A DNA stretch of 64,000 nucleotides from Cephalotrichum gorgonifer (Eukaryota > Ascomycota > Sordariomycetes > Microascales > Microascaceae), in contig ONZQ02000006.1 of NCBI GenBank assembly GCA_900312665.1, positions 248,001-312,000 of the forward strand. The letters run 5' to 3'. Each line of letters begins with the position of its first letter. Within the stretch, counting starts at the first letter, position 1. Below, piece after piece: positions 21,339 through 30,696 of the stretch. Both the position numbers and the translations under genes were made by a program. The notes beneath the pieces were generated by a model. That model was not told the origin of the DNA and searched no databases. It saw nothing but the letters and a program-made list of their open reading frames with translations.

Positions 21339-23237
21339 ATGGCTTCTTCCGAAGACGGCTTCTCGGACCTCGAGCGCAACATCCTGCAGCTCGAGGCCAA
21401 CGTGAAGGAGCTGAGAGCGGCCCTTGAGCATTGGCGGAGATGGGACGCCGAGTACGAGGCCCTGAAAGAGGAGGTAGAGGCCGCGTCGAGGCACGGACCA
21501 CGTGAGACCTCGGAGCTGTTGCGGATCCGTGAGGGATTCGAAGGTGACCTGGTGAGCGGGAAGGAGCTGGCGGAGATTTTCGGGGCGGCAAAGGGGCAGC
21601 GGTCCGCGAGCCAGGTCATTGGGGTTCTGGAGAGGAGGCTGGACTACGTGGGGACTAACATCCGGACGCTAGAGCGGAAGGTGGAGAAAGCTGAGAGTGA
21701 GGTCGACGCTGCGAGGGAGGCGGAGGATCTGGACGCCATGGATGAGGACGGGCTACCGATCACGGAGATCGAAGAGAGGTTGGACGAAGAGGGCAACATC
21801 ATCTCTCATAAGCTCTGGACGCCGGGGACCGAGGAAGCTAAGCTAGAAGGTATTCTTGAAAAATCCGGGATAGCGAAGGGATCTCAGGAGGCGAAGGGGG
21901 ACTCAGCTGCGATTAAGTCTGGGACCGAACGGATCCAGACAGCGTCGGCTCCGCCAGCCCTAGACGCTGAGGACAAGCAGGATGGCCCGGCTCCCAAGAC
22001 CAAACTCGTGCGCGGCAAGCCTACAGCAACAGATCGCGGGGATATCAGCGCTTCATCTAGGCCAGCGGACGAAAAGAAGGTCATAACTCAGGTTGGAGAG
22101 GACGAGCTCCCGGAACCATCCGAGCAACCAATGTCGAGAGCAGCGAAGCGTGTACAGCATATCATGGACACCGCCCGGGAACAAGAGGAAAACAAGGAAG
22201 CCCCCGTGATACCGCTGGATGAATCGGCCGAAGACGCAGCCCTTCGACAGGAGATGCTCAGCTACAGCATGAACTCCACCCCCGATGGGATGGGGCAGGT
22301 AGTCGCCGTCATGAATGACCTCCGCTTTGAGAACTCGGACGACGACGACGATTTCAACACCTTCTCAGACGACGACGACGATGATGAAGATGAAGATGAG
22401 GAGACGGATGGGGAAGAGGGGGAAGACAAATGGGGACGGACGACGAGTCGTGTGGTTAGCGACGCGTACAAGGAACGGATGCTCGACCTGGAACAACGGT
22501 TGGGGGTGCAGTCTCGCTTCACGAGAAAACTCGCAGAGGAGGCAGCATCGGCCGAGGATGACGAGACGCATGGGGGCATCGGGAAGATCGTCATCAACCC
22601 AGGGTCGGAAACTGCCGAGGGGGATACATCCGAGAAGCGGCCGGCCCAGGCCGCTGAACAACCGAGCGGGGTGCTAAAGTCCGCTGATTCTACCAAGACG
22701 AAGAAGAGCGTGCGGTTCGCCAGCGAGCTCGACATTGCGCCAACCAAGGCCGAGTCCGAGCCCAAGCCTAAACGGAGAGTCACCGAGCTCCCGGCGACGG
22801 AAAATCCCGTTCTCGACCTCATCGTTGAGCAAACGGGCCAGACGACCGCCCCGCCACCCGCCGCCCCTAAGAGCAGCGTGCGGAAGCCATCTCGCTTCAA
22901 GAAGATGAAGGAGGCTAATCCCGAACCCAGCGCCCCAGCCGAAGAAGAAGGGAAGAAGGCGGAGGAGGATAAGCCTAGCAGCGAGGTCCCCGAGATCGTG
23001 CAGTCACTATCCTGGACCGAGACGAAACCCGAGAAGATTACGTCCGCGGGCCTCGACGGCGATTTCGATGAGGTCATCACGAAGAGGGCGCTGGCGGACG
23101 AGTATCACAAACAGAGGCGGAGGATGATTGCGAAGGAGGGCGGGTTCATGAAGGAGGATATGATGGAGGTGGAACCTCTGGATGAGGAGCCGAGGAGGAT
23201 AAGCAAGTTCCGGGCTGCGAGGTTGTCTAGGCAGTAG
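21339..23237 (+). CDS. Unconventional prefoldin URI/Bud27-like protein
   Basis: Probable orthologue of yeast Bud27 / human URI1, a cytosolic and nuclear cochaperone in R2TP/prefoldin-like complexes that helps assemble RNA polymerases through Rpb5. Single exon, 632 aa. Residues 10-130 form the alpha-prefoldin fold: a helix with LERNILQLEANVKEL, the short beta-hairpin region, and a second coiled coil (LERRLDYVGTNIRTLERKV). DGLPITEIEERLDEEG (about 138-152) is a typical post-prefoldin motif. A disordered middle holds an extreme acidic run of Asp/Glu at about 333-363. The C-terminal third matches DUF3835-type sequence with KKSVRFASELDIAP (455-468), SRFKKMKEANPEP (518-530) and the terminal PRRISKFRAARL. 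KSVRF also fits the PP1-docking RVxF consensus. Converges on NudC. Family assignment rests on domain order and is good; the interactions are inferred. Confidence 0.82.
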   Translation: MASSEDGFSDLERNILQLEANVKELRAALEHWRRWDAEYEALKEEVEAASRHGPRETSELLRIREGFEGDLVSGKELAEIFGAAKGQRSASQVIGVLERRLDYVGTNIRTLERKVEKAESEVDAAREAEDLDAMDEDGLPITEIEERLDEEGNIISHKLWTPGTEEAKLEGILEKSGIAKGSQEAKGDSAAIKSGTERIQTASAPPALDAEDKQDGPAPKTKLVRGKPTATDRGDISASSRPADEKKVITQVGEDELPEPSEQPMSRAAKRVQHIMDTAREQEENKEAPVIPLDESAEDAALRQEMLSYSMNSTPDGMGQVVAVMNDLRFENSDDDDDFNTFSDDDDDDEDEDEETDGEEGEDKWGRTTSRVVSDAYKERMLDLEQRLGVQSRFTRKLAEEAASAEDDETHGGIGKIVINPGSETAEGDTSEKRPAQAAEQPSGVLKSADSTKTKKSVRFASELDIAPTKAESEPKPKRRVTELPATENPVLDLIVEQTGQTTAPPPAAPKSSVRKPSRFKKMKEANPEPSAPAEEEGKKAEEDKPSSEVPEIVQSLSWTETKPEKITSAGLDGDFDEVITKRALADEYHKQRRRMIAKEGGFMKEDMMEVEPLDEEPRRISKFRAARLSRQ

Positions 23238-23944
23238 GTGCCGATCCTTGGCTCAGGATTGGTACCGCGGGAAATAGGTGTATCGGTGTGGGTGAGGTTA
23301 CTAAAGAGGGGCCATGCAGGGTGTCCTGGCAAACGGGCGTTCCCATACAGCCTCTGCTGGCTTAGTAGCCTATTTAGAGCTCGGGCTGTATACCCCTAGA
23401 TCTTCCAACGAAAAAAACAAGATGCGAGAGCATAATACATCACATTCCAACGGAGGGCTTGGCGCCCCATCAGGTGAGATTTTGAGGAGAGACGTAACGA
23501 CGTCCTTGGTATATTCACGAGGCCCGCTACTATTGAGTTGGTTGCGGAAGAATGCTACGCTGCTAACGCACACGTCTCACCCTGCTCTAGGGGCTGGAGT
23601 TGGGACGGCTGACAATTGATGGGTCGCAGTTCCTCAATCTGCTTCCGCATTACTGCCAGTCCCGATATTGTCATGGGGACCTTCTGATACCAGGACTTGG
23701 GGAACTGATATTCCTTTCGTAGTTCTGGTGATGATAAAAGGTCCTCGACATCCCTTCTATTGCCTTGTTTTTTTTTCTTTCGTCGACACCTCAATGCTCA
23801 GATGTTATAAATCGTAGAAGGCGAACATACTATCATAGAGATTGAATATATTAACGAGTTGAAGTGCTGTAGTCATTCTCATAACCTCGTCTACCCATCA
23901 CACCTCATAAGTCTTCCCCAACCCCGGAGCTGTTCCCCTCCGGC
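23238..23944. other. Convergent intergenic region
   Basis: Gap between the 3' ends of the URI-like gene (+) and NudC (-). No gene seen. Expected to contain the two 3' UTRs. Confidence 0.6.
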
Positions 23945-24751
23945 CTAGCTCATCTTTGCCTTGCTAAAGTCCATCTCGGGGTGCTGCGCCTGGAACTTCT
24001 TCAGTATGTCGGCCTTCTTCTGCTCGTCGGACGTGGGCAGGCCCTGCTCCTTCTGGCGCTGGTCGAACATCATCTTCTCCACCATGGCGCGCGTCTCACC
24101 GTCGAGGTCCGACAGCTTCGAGTCCGCCGGGGTGACCTTGGTCACGTCGATCTTGGGCGCCGAGGTGACGACGTGGGCCCACCACTCCATCTTGTTGTGC
24201 TTGTCGAGGTGGATCTCGACCGTCTTCGTGGAGTCGGGCGCGGGGGTTAGGGTCCAGGTTGAGTCGTCCACTACGATGGGGTGGGGGAGGTCGCCCTTGA
24301 AGAAGGGGGGAGTAAGGCGAGGTTAGTTACTGCCGTGGATACTCTGAATGGGGTGGTTTTCCTGATGGGGAGAAAGGGAGGGAGAGAAAGAGGAAACCCG
24401 GGGCTGGGGGGGCGGGAGGCAATAATACCTGTATGATGGGCTCCTGGCCCTTGACGCCCGCCTTCAGCGTCGTCTTCTTAATCTCGACGACGATATCCTT
24501 GCCCTTGAAGTTTCCGGGGACGGAGAACGAGATGTCGAGGTCACCGATGGTCTGGGTCCACTTGTAAGGGAGGGCGGCCTGCTCCTCGGCCTCCTTTGCG
24601 CGCGCGGCCGCATCTTCGGCGGCAGTGGGTTCTAACGCGGGGCAGAGAGAGTGTTAGCTTTGCGCGGGAACTGGCCCACCGCGGGGGTCTCGCGGCTTCT
24701 TTTTGAGCCTGGGCGTAGGTAGAGACGGGATATCGTACGTTTGTCGGCCAT
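23945..24751 (-). CDS. nudC: Nuclear movement protein NudC
   Basis: Orthologue of Aspergillus nidulans NUDC, an Hsp90 cochaperone-like CS-domain protein needed for dynein/dynactin-dependent nuclear migration and for stabilising NUDF/LIS1. Exons on the minus strand: 24751-24739 (only 13 nt), 24631-24429 and 24295-23945, giving 188 aa. The short first exon encodes MADK and one base. Joining it to the acceptor at 24632 gives MADKQPTAAEDAAARAKEAE, an acidic/basic helix typical of the family. The CS (p23-like) domain starts at LPYKWTQTIGDLDISFSVP (about 27) and runs to KMEWWAHVVTSAPKID. The conserved tail has DLDGETRAMVEKMMFDQRQ and ends HPEMDFSKAKMS. Length equals the family norm. It shares a 463-bp divergent promoter with the Tfb3/MAT1 gene. 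Confidence 0.95.
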
Positions 24752-25214
24752 TGTGGAAAGGCTTGCGGGGTCTCGTGTGGGTGAGGTGAGAGACCGAAGT
24801 TGGGTTTTGGGTGTCGTGTGCACAGAAAGTCTTGAGGGTGGGATGGTGGGGGAGTAGCAGCAGCTGTTTGACTGCGGCTTAGTGTATTACAATATACATG
24901 GTCCCCCCCCCCACTTTTTTTTCAGCTACATCATAATACTTTAAGGCGCGAAATTGTTCAGTTACCTAGTGGTCAAAGCTTCTCCCATTACCAACCCTGC
25001 AAGCTTCCAACTCACCTCGCGAAACTTCCATGCGAAATCTAACCACGATCACCCACCACCCACTTTAACCCCAAATGCTGCCGATACCACCGCCTTAATC
25101 CCCACCGACCGCCCGCAAGGCTCACGAATTCTTCGCCTCCGACCTCTTCATCCACCCTCGCCACTTCTGTCTCGCACCCCACACGAGACCTTTCCTCGCG
25201 CACACACACACACG
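24752..25214. promoter_or_regulatory. Divergent promoter region, nudC / tfb3
   Basis: The 463 bases between the two divergent ATGs hold both promoters. The half next to Tfb3 is pyrimidine-rich and ends in a (CA)n microsatellite at about 25199-25212, directly before the start codon. No specific factor site is claimed. Confidence 0.6.
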
Positions 25215-26306
25215 ATGCTCCGCAAAGACCCACCAGCAGCCGCCCCGATGCGGACTGCCACCCTCCCCTCCATTAGCGGCGACAACCCGGCCGAGGACAT
25301 CTGTCCCGTCTGCAAAACCTCGCGCTACCTCAACCGCGACCTCGAGTTCCTCATCCACCCGGACTGCTACCACCCCATGTGCACCAACTGCGTGAACCGC
25401 ATCTTCCGCGAGGGGCCCAACCAGTGCCCTTATGCGGGGTGCTACAAGACGCTCCGCCGGCGAGGGTTCCGCCCGCCGTGGTTCAACGACCTGTCCGTCG
25501 AGAGGGAGTGCGACATCCGGAAGAGGGTCGCGGCCGTGTTCAACAAGGTCGAGGAGGACTTCGAGACGCTGGCCGACTACAACGACTACCTCGAGAAGGT
25601 CGAGGACCTCACCGACGCGCTCGTGAACGGCGGGGAGGAGAGGAAGAAGGTGGCCGAGAGGGAGCTGATGGAGTGGGAGGCCGCTAACAAGGCCGAGATC
25701 GAGGCGAACAAGAAGAGGAGGGGCGAGCAGGACGAGATGACGCGGAGGAGGGCCGCCGCTGAGGAGGCCGCGGCCCGGCAGCGCCGCCTGCAGGCCATCG
25801 AGGAGGACCGCGAGGAGAGGGGCCGGGAGCTGAAGCTTCGCGAGGAGATGATCTCGGGGCTCGCGCAGGGCGAGACCGGCCACGCCAAGGAGACGCTCAA
25901 CAGGATCATGCTGAAGAGGAGGGGCCAGGCCAAGCAGCAGGCGGCGGCCGCCGCCGCCCACCTCCCATCCGCCCCGAGCCTCTCGATCCGCGGGCTCAAG
26001 GGGAAGAAGAAGGACGACGACAACCTGCCGTACGACCCCTTCGGCGGCATGGACCTCGCCCCCACGAGGTACGAGGTCGCCGACGAGGCGCAGTACCGGA
26101 ACGAGTGGCTCGACACCGCGAGGACGAAGAACGAGTTCCGAGTCGGCGGCTACGCGGTCCAGGAGTACGTCTCGCGCGTCATGTTCGAGGCCTTCTCCGG
26201 ACTTGGCGTCTTTATCGAGGATGAGAAGGCGGATGAGGAGAGCGCGGGTGGGGCTAGTGTCAAGGTGCAGACGGGGGGGAGGATGGAGGTCGATGACGTA
26301 TTTTAA
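25215..26306 (+). CDS. tfb3: TFIIH/CAK assembly factor Tfb3 (MAT1)
   Basis: RING-finger subunit of TFIIH that links the CDK-activating kinase (Kin28/CDK7-cyclin H) to the core complex, acting in transcription initiation and nucleotide excision repair. Single exon, 363 aa; this ATG is chosen because the RING begins about 30 residues later, as in other MAT1 proteins, and the frame upstream lacks family sequence. The N-terminal C3HC4 RING has CPVC (30-33), a CYHPMC motif, CVNRIF and CPYAGC, followed by LRRRGFRPPWF. The MAT1 helical domain follows (FNDLSVERECDIRKRV, FNKVEEDFETLADYNDYLEKVEDL), then a long charged coiled coil to about residue 240. The C-terminal part has DPFGGMDL and a hydrophobic helix near GYAVQEYVSRVMFEAF. 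Slightly longer than yeast Tfb3 (321 aa). Confidence 0.95.
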   Translation: MLRKDPPAAAPMRTATLPSISGDNPAEDICPVCKTSRYLNRDLEFLIHPDCYHPMCTNCVNRIFREGPNQCPYAGCYKTLRRRGFRPPWFNDLSVERECDIRKRVAAVFNKVEEDFETLADYNDYLEKVEDLTDALVNGGEERKKVAERELMEWEAANKAEIEANKKRRGEQDEMTRRRAAAEEAAARQRRLQAIEEDREERGRELKLREEMISGLAQGETGHAKETLNRIMLKRRGQAKQQAAAAAAHLPSAPSLSIRGLKGKKKDDDNLPYDPFGGMDLAPTRYEVADEAQYRNEWLDTARTKNEFRVGGYAVQEYVSRVMFEAFSGLGVFIEDEKADEESAGGASVKVQTGGRMEVDDVF

Positions 26307-27001
26307 GGGGGGAGGTCGGAACAGTGACGGACGGGCGGACGGGGAGGGAGCTCGGGGTTTCGTCTCCGAATTGTATTTTGTCTTTCCTGGAGCGGTTTTC
26401 ACATCTGATGAACATTTCCGGGCGTATGGAGTTAAGGAAAGGGGAGCCAGCCTGGGAGGCACTAGGTGGGGATATCCGCCTCCAGTCACCAGCACTTATA
26501 GATTTCACGAATTATACATGTATACATGATTGCACACCCGGCCAAGATTAACCTCGGCCTCCTTTATGCATTCACATGAGTAGGCCGTCTCGGGTCCAGC
26601 TGTGAAGAACCCCGTCGTCTTGCCAGCCCCCCTTTTCAGGCCCAACGGGGATGTGTGAGAGAAAAAAAAGTATGTCTTATTTGTCCGCTAACCCAGCCTA
26701 ACCGCGTTCTGGCCCTCGGGGAGGCAATCCTCCCTCAAACATCCAAGAATTAGAGCTGCGAAAAGCCTACGCTAATCTACGACATGGGACTAAAACTAGC
26801 CCCCCAAAGACAAGATAGAAAACCATGGGAAAAAACGCCTCGCTCGCCTACAAGCTGAATCCGTCCTCCCCCCCTTTCCCCTCCTTTCCTCCCCAATCCA
26901 ACTTAGCTAGATGCCGAAAATATATGTGCAACTCGGAAAAAGTAGAAGCCTCCATCCACTACGCTGCCGGTCTCCAAGGAGACGGTCTCCCCTCAGCCGC
27001 C
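26307..27001. other. Convergent intergenic region
   Basis: Gap between the Tfb3 and AP180 3' ends. It contains short T/A- and C-rich tracts and no gene. Confidence 0.6.
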
Positions 27002-29081
27002 CTAACGCTGCCACGGTGCCTGCTGGTCCGGTCGGGGGAACACGGGAATGGTTGGCACCTGGTCGAGGCCCCCACCTATCGGGGTTTGGGTGTGTTGCCA
27101 GCCCATGCCGGTGTTGTGGTTGACAAAGGTGCTCTGTCGGAAGGGATTGGTGGCCCCGGTGGGCTGAGGGGCCAGGGAGGTCGGCGTCCCACCCACAGGG
27201 CTCGTCTGCGGGACCGGCGACGTTTTCGCGAACGGGTTGGTCCCCGTTGCCATGGGCACCAGAGGAGCTGGTTGTTGCTGTTGTTGCTGGGGGAATGTGC
27301 CACCCGTGGGCTGAGACTGCTGGGAAGCTCCCTGGGCGAAGGGGTTTGTTGATAGCCTGTTCGAAGCAGGGCTTGTGGGTAGCGAGAGGGTCGAAGGTTG
27401 GCCCGTGGGTTGTTGACTGATCATCATAGAGGCACGGAAGGGATTGGTCGTCTGAGGGGCGCCCAAGGACTGGCCGGCTGGAGAACCGGTCTGGTAGGAA
27501 GCGACTGAGTCTTGGGGGATTGTCCCGAGGCCCCCCGGTTGGAAGGTCTGCGGAGTGAACCCGAAGCCCGCTCCGGTGAAATTCGGTTGTAGGAGTTGAG
27601 GTGCCTGTTGGGCGTATCCGGTGTAGGCCGGTTGTATTTGCTGTGGCGGCTGCTGCTGCTGTTGGAAAGGATTGGTAGCCCCGTAGCCGGTAGGCTGGGC
27701 CATGATTCCGTTCCCCGCGTATCCGGTGGGCTGAGCTTGTTGGAGCGGGTTCGCACCAGGGAACTGCATCCCCGTCTGAGCCTGAACCTGAGGGGCCGCC
27801 TGCGGCGGCGTCTGAACGTCCATTGGCGTCTGGTTTTGCTCTATGGATTCAAAGAAGTCGATCAAGTCTCGGTCCGGCGCCTTGGTCGGCTGCGCAGGCT
27901 GCGCAGCCTTTGAAGGCTGAGATCCATTCGCGTTGTTAGGGGCGGGTTTCGAAGGTGCGGGAGTACTATTCTCAGTCTTGAATCGTGGAACGCTAGAAGA
28001 GCCTCCAGTCCTACCCGACTTCTTCTTGGCATCAAGCTCTGCGAGGTACTGCCTACGGTGAGTCTCGAAATCGGGGTCACGGAGGTACTCTTCCAGCTGT
28101 TTAGCAAGGTTGACAGGTGCGTGCTTGAGCTTGGGGACCTCTACTCGCGTGTGGTGTTCGAATTGGCGGGCAACACCGAGGTACCTCACGACGTAGTCGG
28201 TCTGCTTTGTGAACTTGCGATAGATGGCCATCGCGCGCTCCACATCTGGCCTGGACATCTCGAAGAAGTGGCCTGGGGTCTGGTATTAGCACACCCACCC
28301 GGTGTTGTTATCTGACTACGGATGATGATGACGTACCAAGTATGTTAATGAGGCCTTGGTTGAGGACCTGGAAGAGGGCAAGCAGGTCCAAGACAAGCAA
28401 CCGGAACACAGTTATCGTGATCTCGTTCTCGGGGTCTTGGTCCATGACCTGCAGAACCTTGGATTAGCAGCAGCCCACCAGCTTTTTAAAAGGCAGCGAC
28501 AGATTCGGCAACCTACATCGCAGGAGAGTAGCGCAGATATTTGGACCTGGACAGCCTCGGTCTCCCTCAACACACCCTTCTCCACTGACAAGTTCTCGAG
28601 TCGCGATTCCTTAGCACGAACCCAATCGACCTTTGTCTCCCTGAAGGCGCGAGCCCGTTCTGATAGGTACCTCGCATAATGGCGGATATTCCGGCCCTGT
28701 GTTTGAGCTGCAGACATTCCCGTAGTTAGTATGGGGCTCCTATAAAGAGTTGATGACGAGTAACTCTACTAGAGGTTAGGGGGGGGACTCCTCACCATCT
28801 GTGATCGGGCTCAAGACGAGAATATTCGGGTGCTTAGCCAAATACGCCAGTGTAACATCGGCTCTCCCCTCACGAATCATCAGGTGCACGGTGATCAAGC
28901 TCTTGAAGACGATGGTCCATGTCGAGTCCCGAAGGCGACTCTGCAGGGCGCGAAAGACGTCACCGACCCCAGCCTCCCCGGAGTGCGTAGCTACCAGGAT
29001 ATGCTCGATATATTTCGTCTTGGGGGGCGCCGCCTTGACCTTCGTGGCGCCCTTGACGGACTTTTCGAAAGAGCTAGACAT
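27002..29081 (-). CDS. AP180/CALM-type clathrin assembly protein (ANTH domain)
   Basis: Endocytic adaptor that binds PtdIns(4,5)P2 and clathrin at the plasma membrane, equivalent to yeast Yap1801/Yap1802. Exons on the minus strand: 29081-28796, 28707-28517, 28448-28337 and 28272-27002, giving 619 aa. The ANTH domain fills residues 1 to about 290. KATKVKAAPPKTKYIEHIL near the start supplies the lysine-rich phosphoinositide site, followed by LITVHLMIREG, GRNIRHYARYLSERA, ENEITITVFRLL and HFFEMSRPDVERAM. The junctions restore these blocks exactly. The C-terminal half is low complexity (Gln, Pro, Thr, Asn) with DLIDFFESIEQNQ and five NPF tripeptides, all within TNPF, which bind EH-domain proteins such as Pan1/Ede1. 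Polyglutamine runs occur at two places. Divergent from the mitochondrial AspRS gene across 1.6 kb. Confidence 0.93.
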
Positions 29082-30696
29082 CGTAGGTTCTAGGGATAGG
29101 GCGGATTATCGTTGCGGGAGGCGTGCAGTGTCGGAGGGCTGGGATTCTTCGGAAATGCCTCCGTCCGTGGCCCCTATGTTTTCTCGAGGTGGGCAAGGTG
29201 CGTCGAGGGGCTCGCTTCCGTGACGTATGGTGGTGACGACTGCGGTGACCCTAGGCTCGTTGCACGGGAATCGGGGCGATTAGGAGCTATGACGGGCGGC
29301 GAAAGAGCCAAAGCGTTGGGCTGCTGCTGTGTGCGCGCTTTTGGTTACGCCCTTAGTTGACGTCGGGAAATCAGGAGCCAGGCTCGTGACGCGCGAATGC
29401 CGGCACCCGAGGGGAAGGACGAGGGTGAGGAAACCGGACCTGGTGTTGTCGGGCAACTGTAGCCGATGAATGCGAGGATTATTGGGTTCGGGCTATCAAG
29501 ACGCCGTGCGGATGGCCTTGCCATTGGTCTGTGGTTGCCAAGTAGCTACATAGTTACCTCCAATGCCACGGACGGATGCGAGGGGCGAGCCAGTGAGGCT
29601 TATCCGGGGTCTGGTGTGGCTAGTGTTACAAGTAAGCGCGATAACGCCACATTTCCCCTGGCGCCGAGCCCCACTTTTCAGCAACCGTAAAAAGGGCCAA
29701 CGCGATTCGACATCTCTCGAAATTTTTCTTTTCCTTCTTCATGACCCTCCTTCAAATAAATGTGAGTACCAAACTTTGCCACGCGGCGACCCCTTGATTG
29801 AAGAAGACACCGTCCTAACTGTCATCACAGATGATGATTACTTCGTGTTCTATATGATTCGGATGTCGCCACTCGGACCATTCAGACTCTCCCTCTTCGG
29901 AGGGCTCAAGTGGTCTGTATGGAATGAGTGGCCGACTCCAATGATATATGCGTCCGACACACCCTTACCTTGACTTATCGGACGCGAAGAAACAACAATC
30001 TGATCTACTTTGAAGCTGGGATTTTTGTCATTCTCTTTCTATTCTTATTCTTGCGTTTTATAGTCCTTGAACTCTTCGGGCCAGCTAGCATTGGCGAGCT
30101 GCCAACGACCACAGCTGGCTGTACCTTGGATTTTCTCCCTCGCATTTCCTTGCCCTGAGAATCATCCTTTTGCCATATACCCTACTTCCACTCTTGAGGC
30201 ATGGCTAGTGCCATCGCCCAGCAATTCTCCCTCTTCTTCTTTTTTTCTCGTTTCCCCCCGTTACTGCGCCGTGCCTGGACGAGTGTTGAGGAGTCGGTGG
30301 ACTATGAGGTGTGTGGGAGTGAATTATCGATGCAGTCCCACCTTTGCATACAATATATAGAAAGTTAATCCATGGCGTTCCAAACTAATTTAGACTGATG
30401 TATTCCGTGTGCCAAATTATGAAGTAGAATCCGTAAGCGTGTTATAGTGCTTGAGATGTCGATTGTAAAGACACAGGCATTATTAAGTGTAGTCTCGAAT
30501 GCTCAGGTTGCGAGCCGATGGTATAGTGGGGTCTGGAGCTTGGGCCACAACACTGTAACCCATCACCACGCGGAATTATTTCCTCTCATAATGTCACGCC
30601 AGAATTCGCATTCAAGATTATCTAACACAGAAGACATCAGCTTCGCGTGAAATGTTCGACCACCCGCGAACCTGAACCCATCTCATTTTATAGTAG
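29082..30696. other. Divergent intergenic region
   Basis: 1.6 kb between the AP180 and AspRS start codons. Open frames at 29563-29973 and 29928-30158 (+) show no family likeness or codon bias, so no gene is called. It must hold two promoters. Confidence 0.55.

Noticed and set aside
25122..26495. 457-codon open frame opposite tfb3
   Set aside because: Leu/Val/Arg-rich product typical of the complement of a GC3-biased gene; the plus strand encodes a textbook RING/MAT1 protein.
29563..30158. Two overlapping plus-strand frames, one with a hydrophobic stretch
   Set aside because: No codon bias, no homology recognised, and they lie in a divergent promoter region; kept as intergenic.
30513..30560. 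tRNA-like A-box word near GATGGTATAGTGG
   Set aside because: No matching T-arm (GGTTCGA) or acceptor stem could be found around it.
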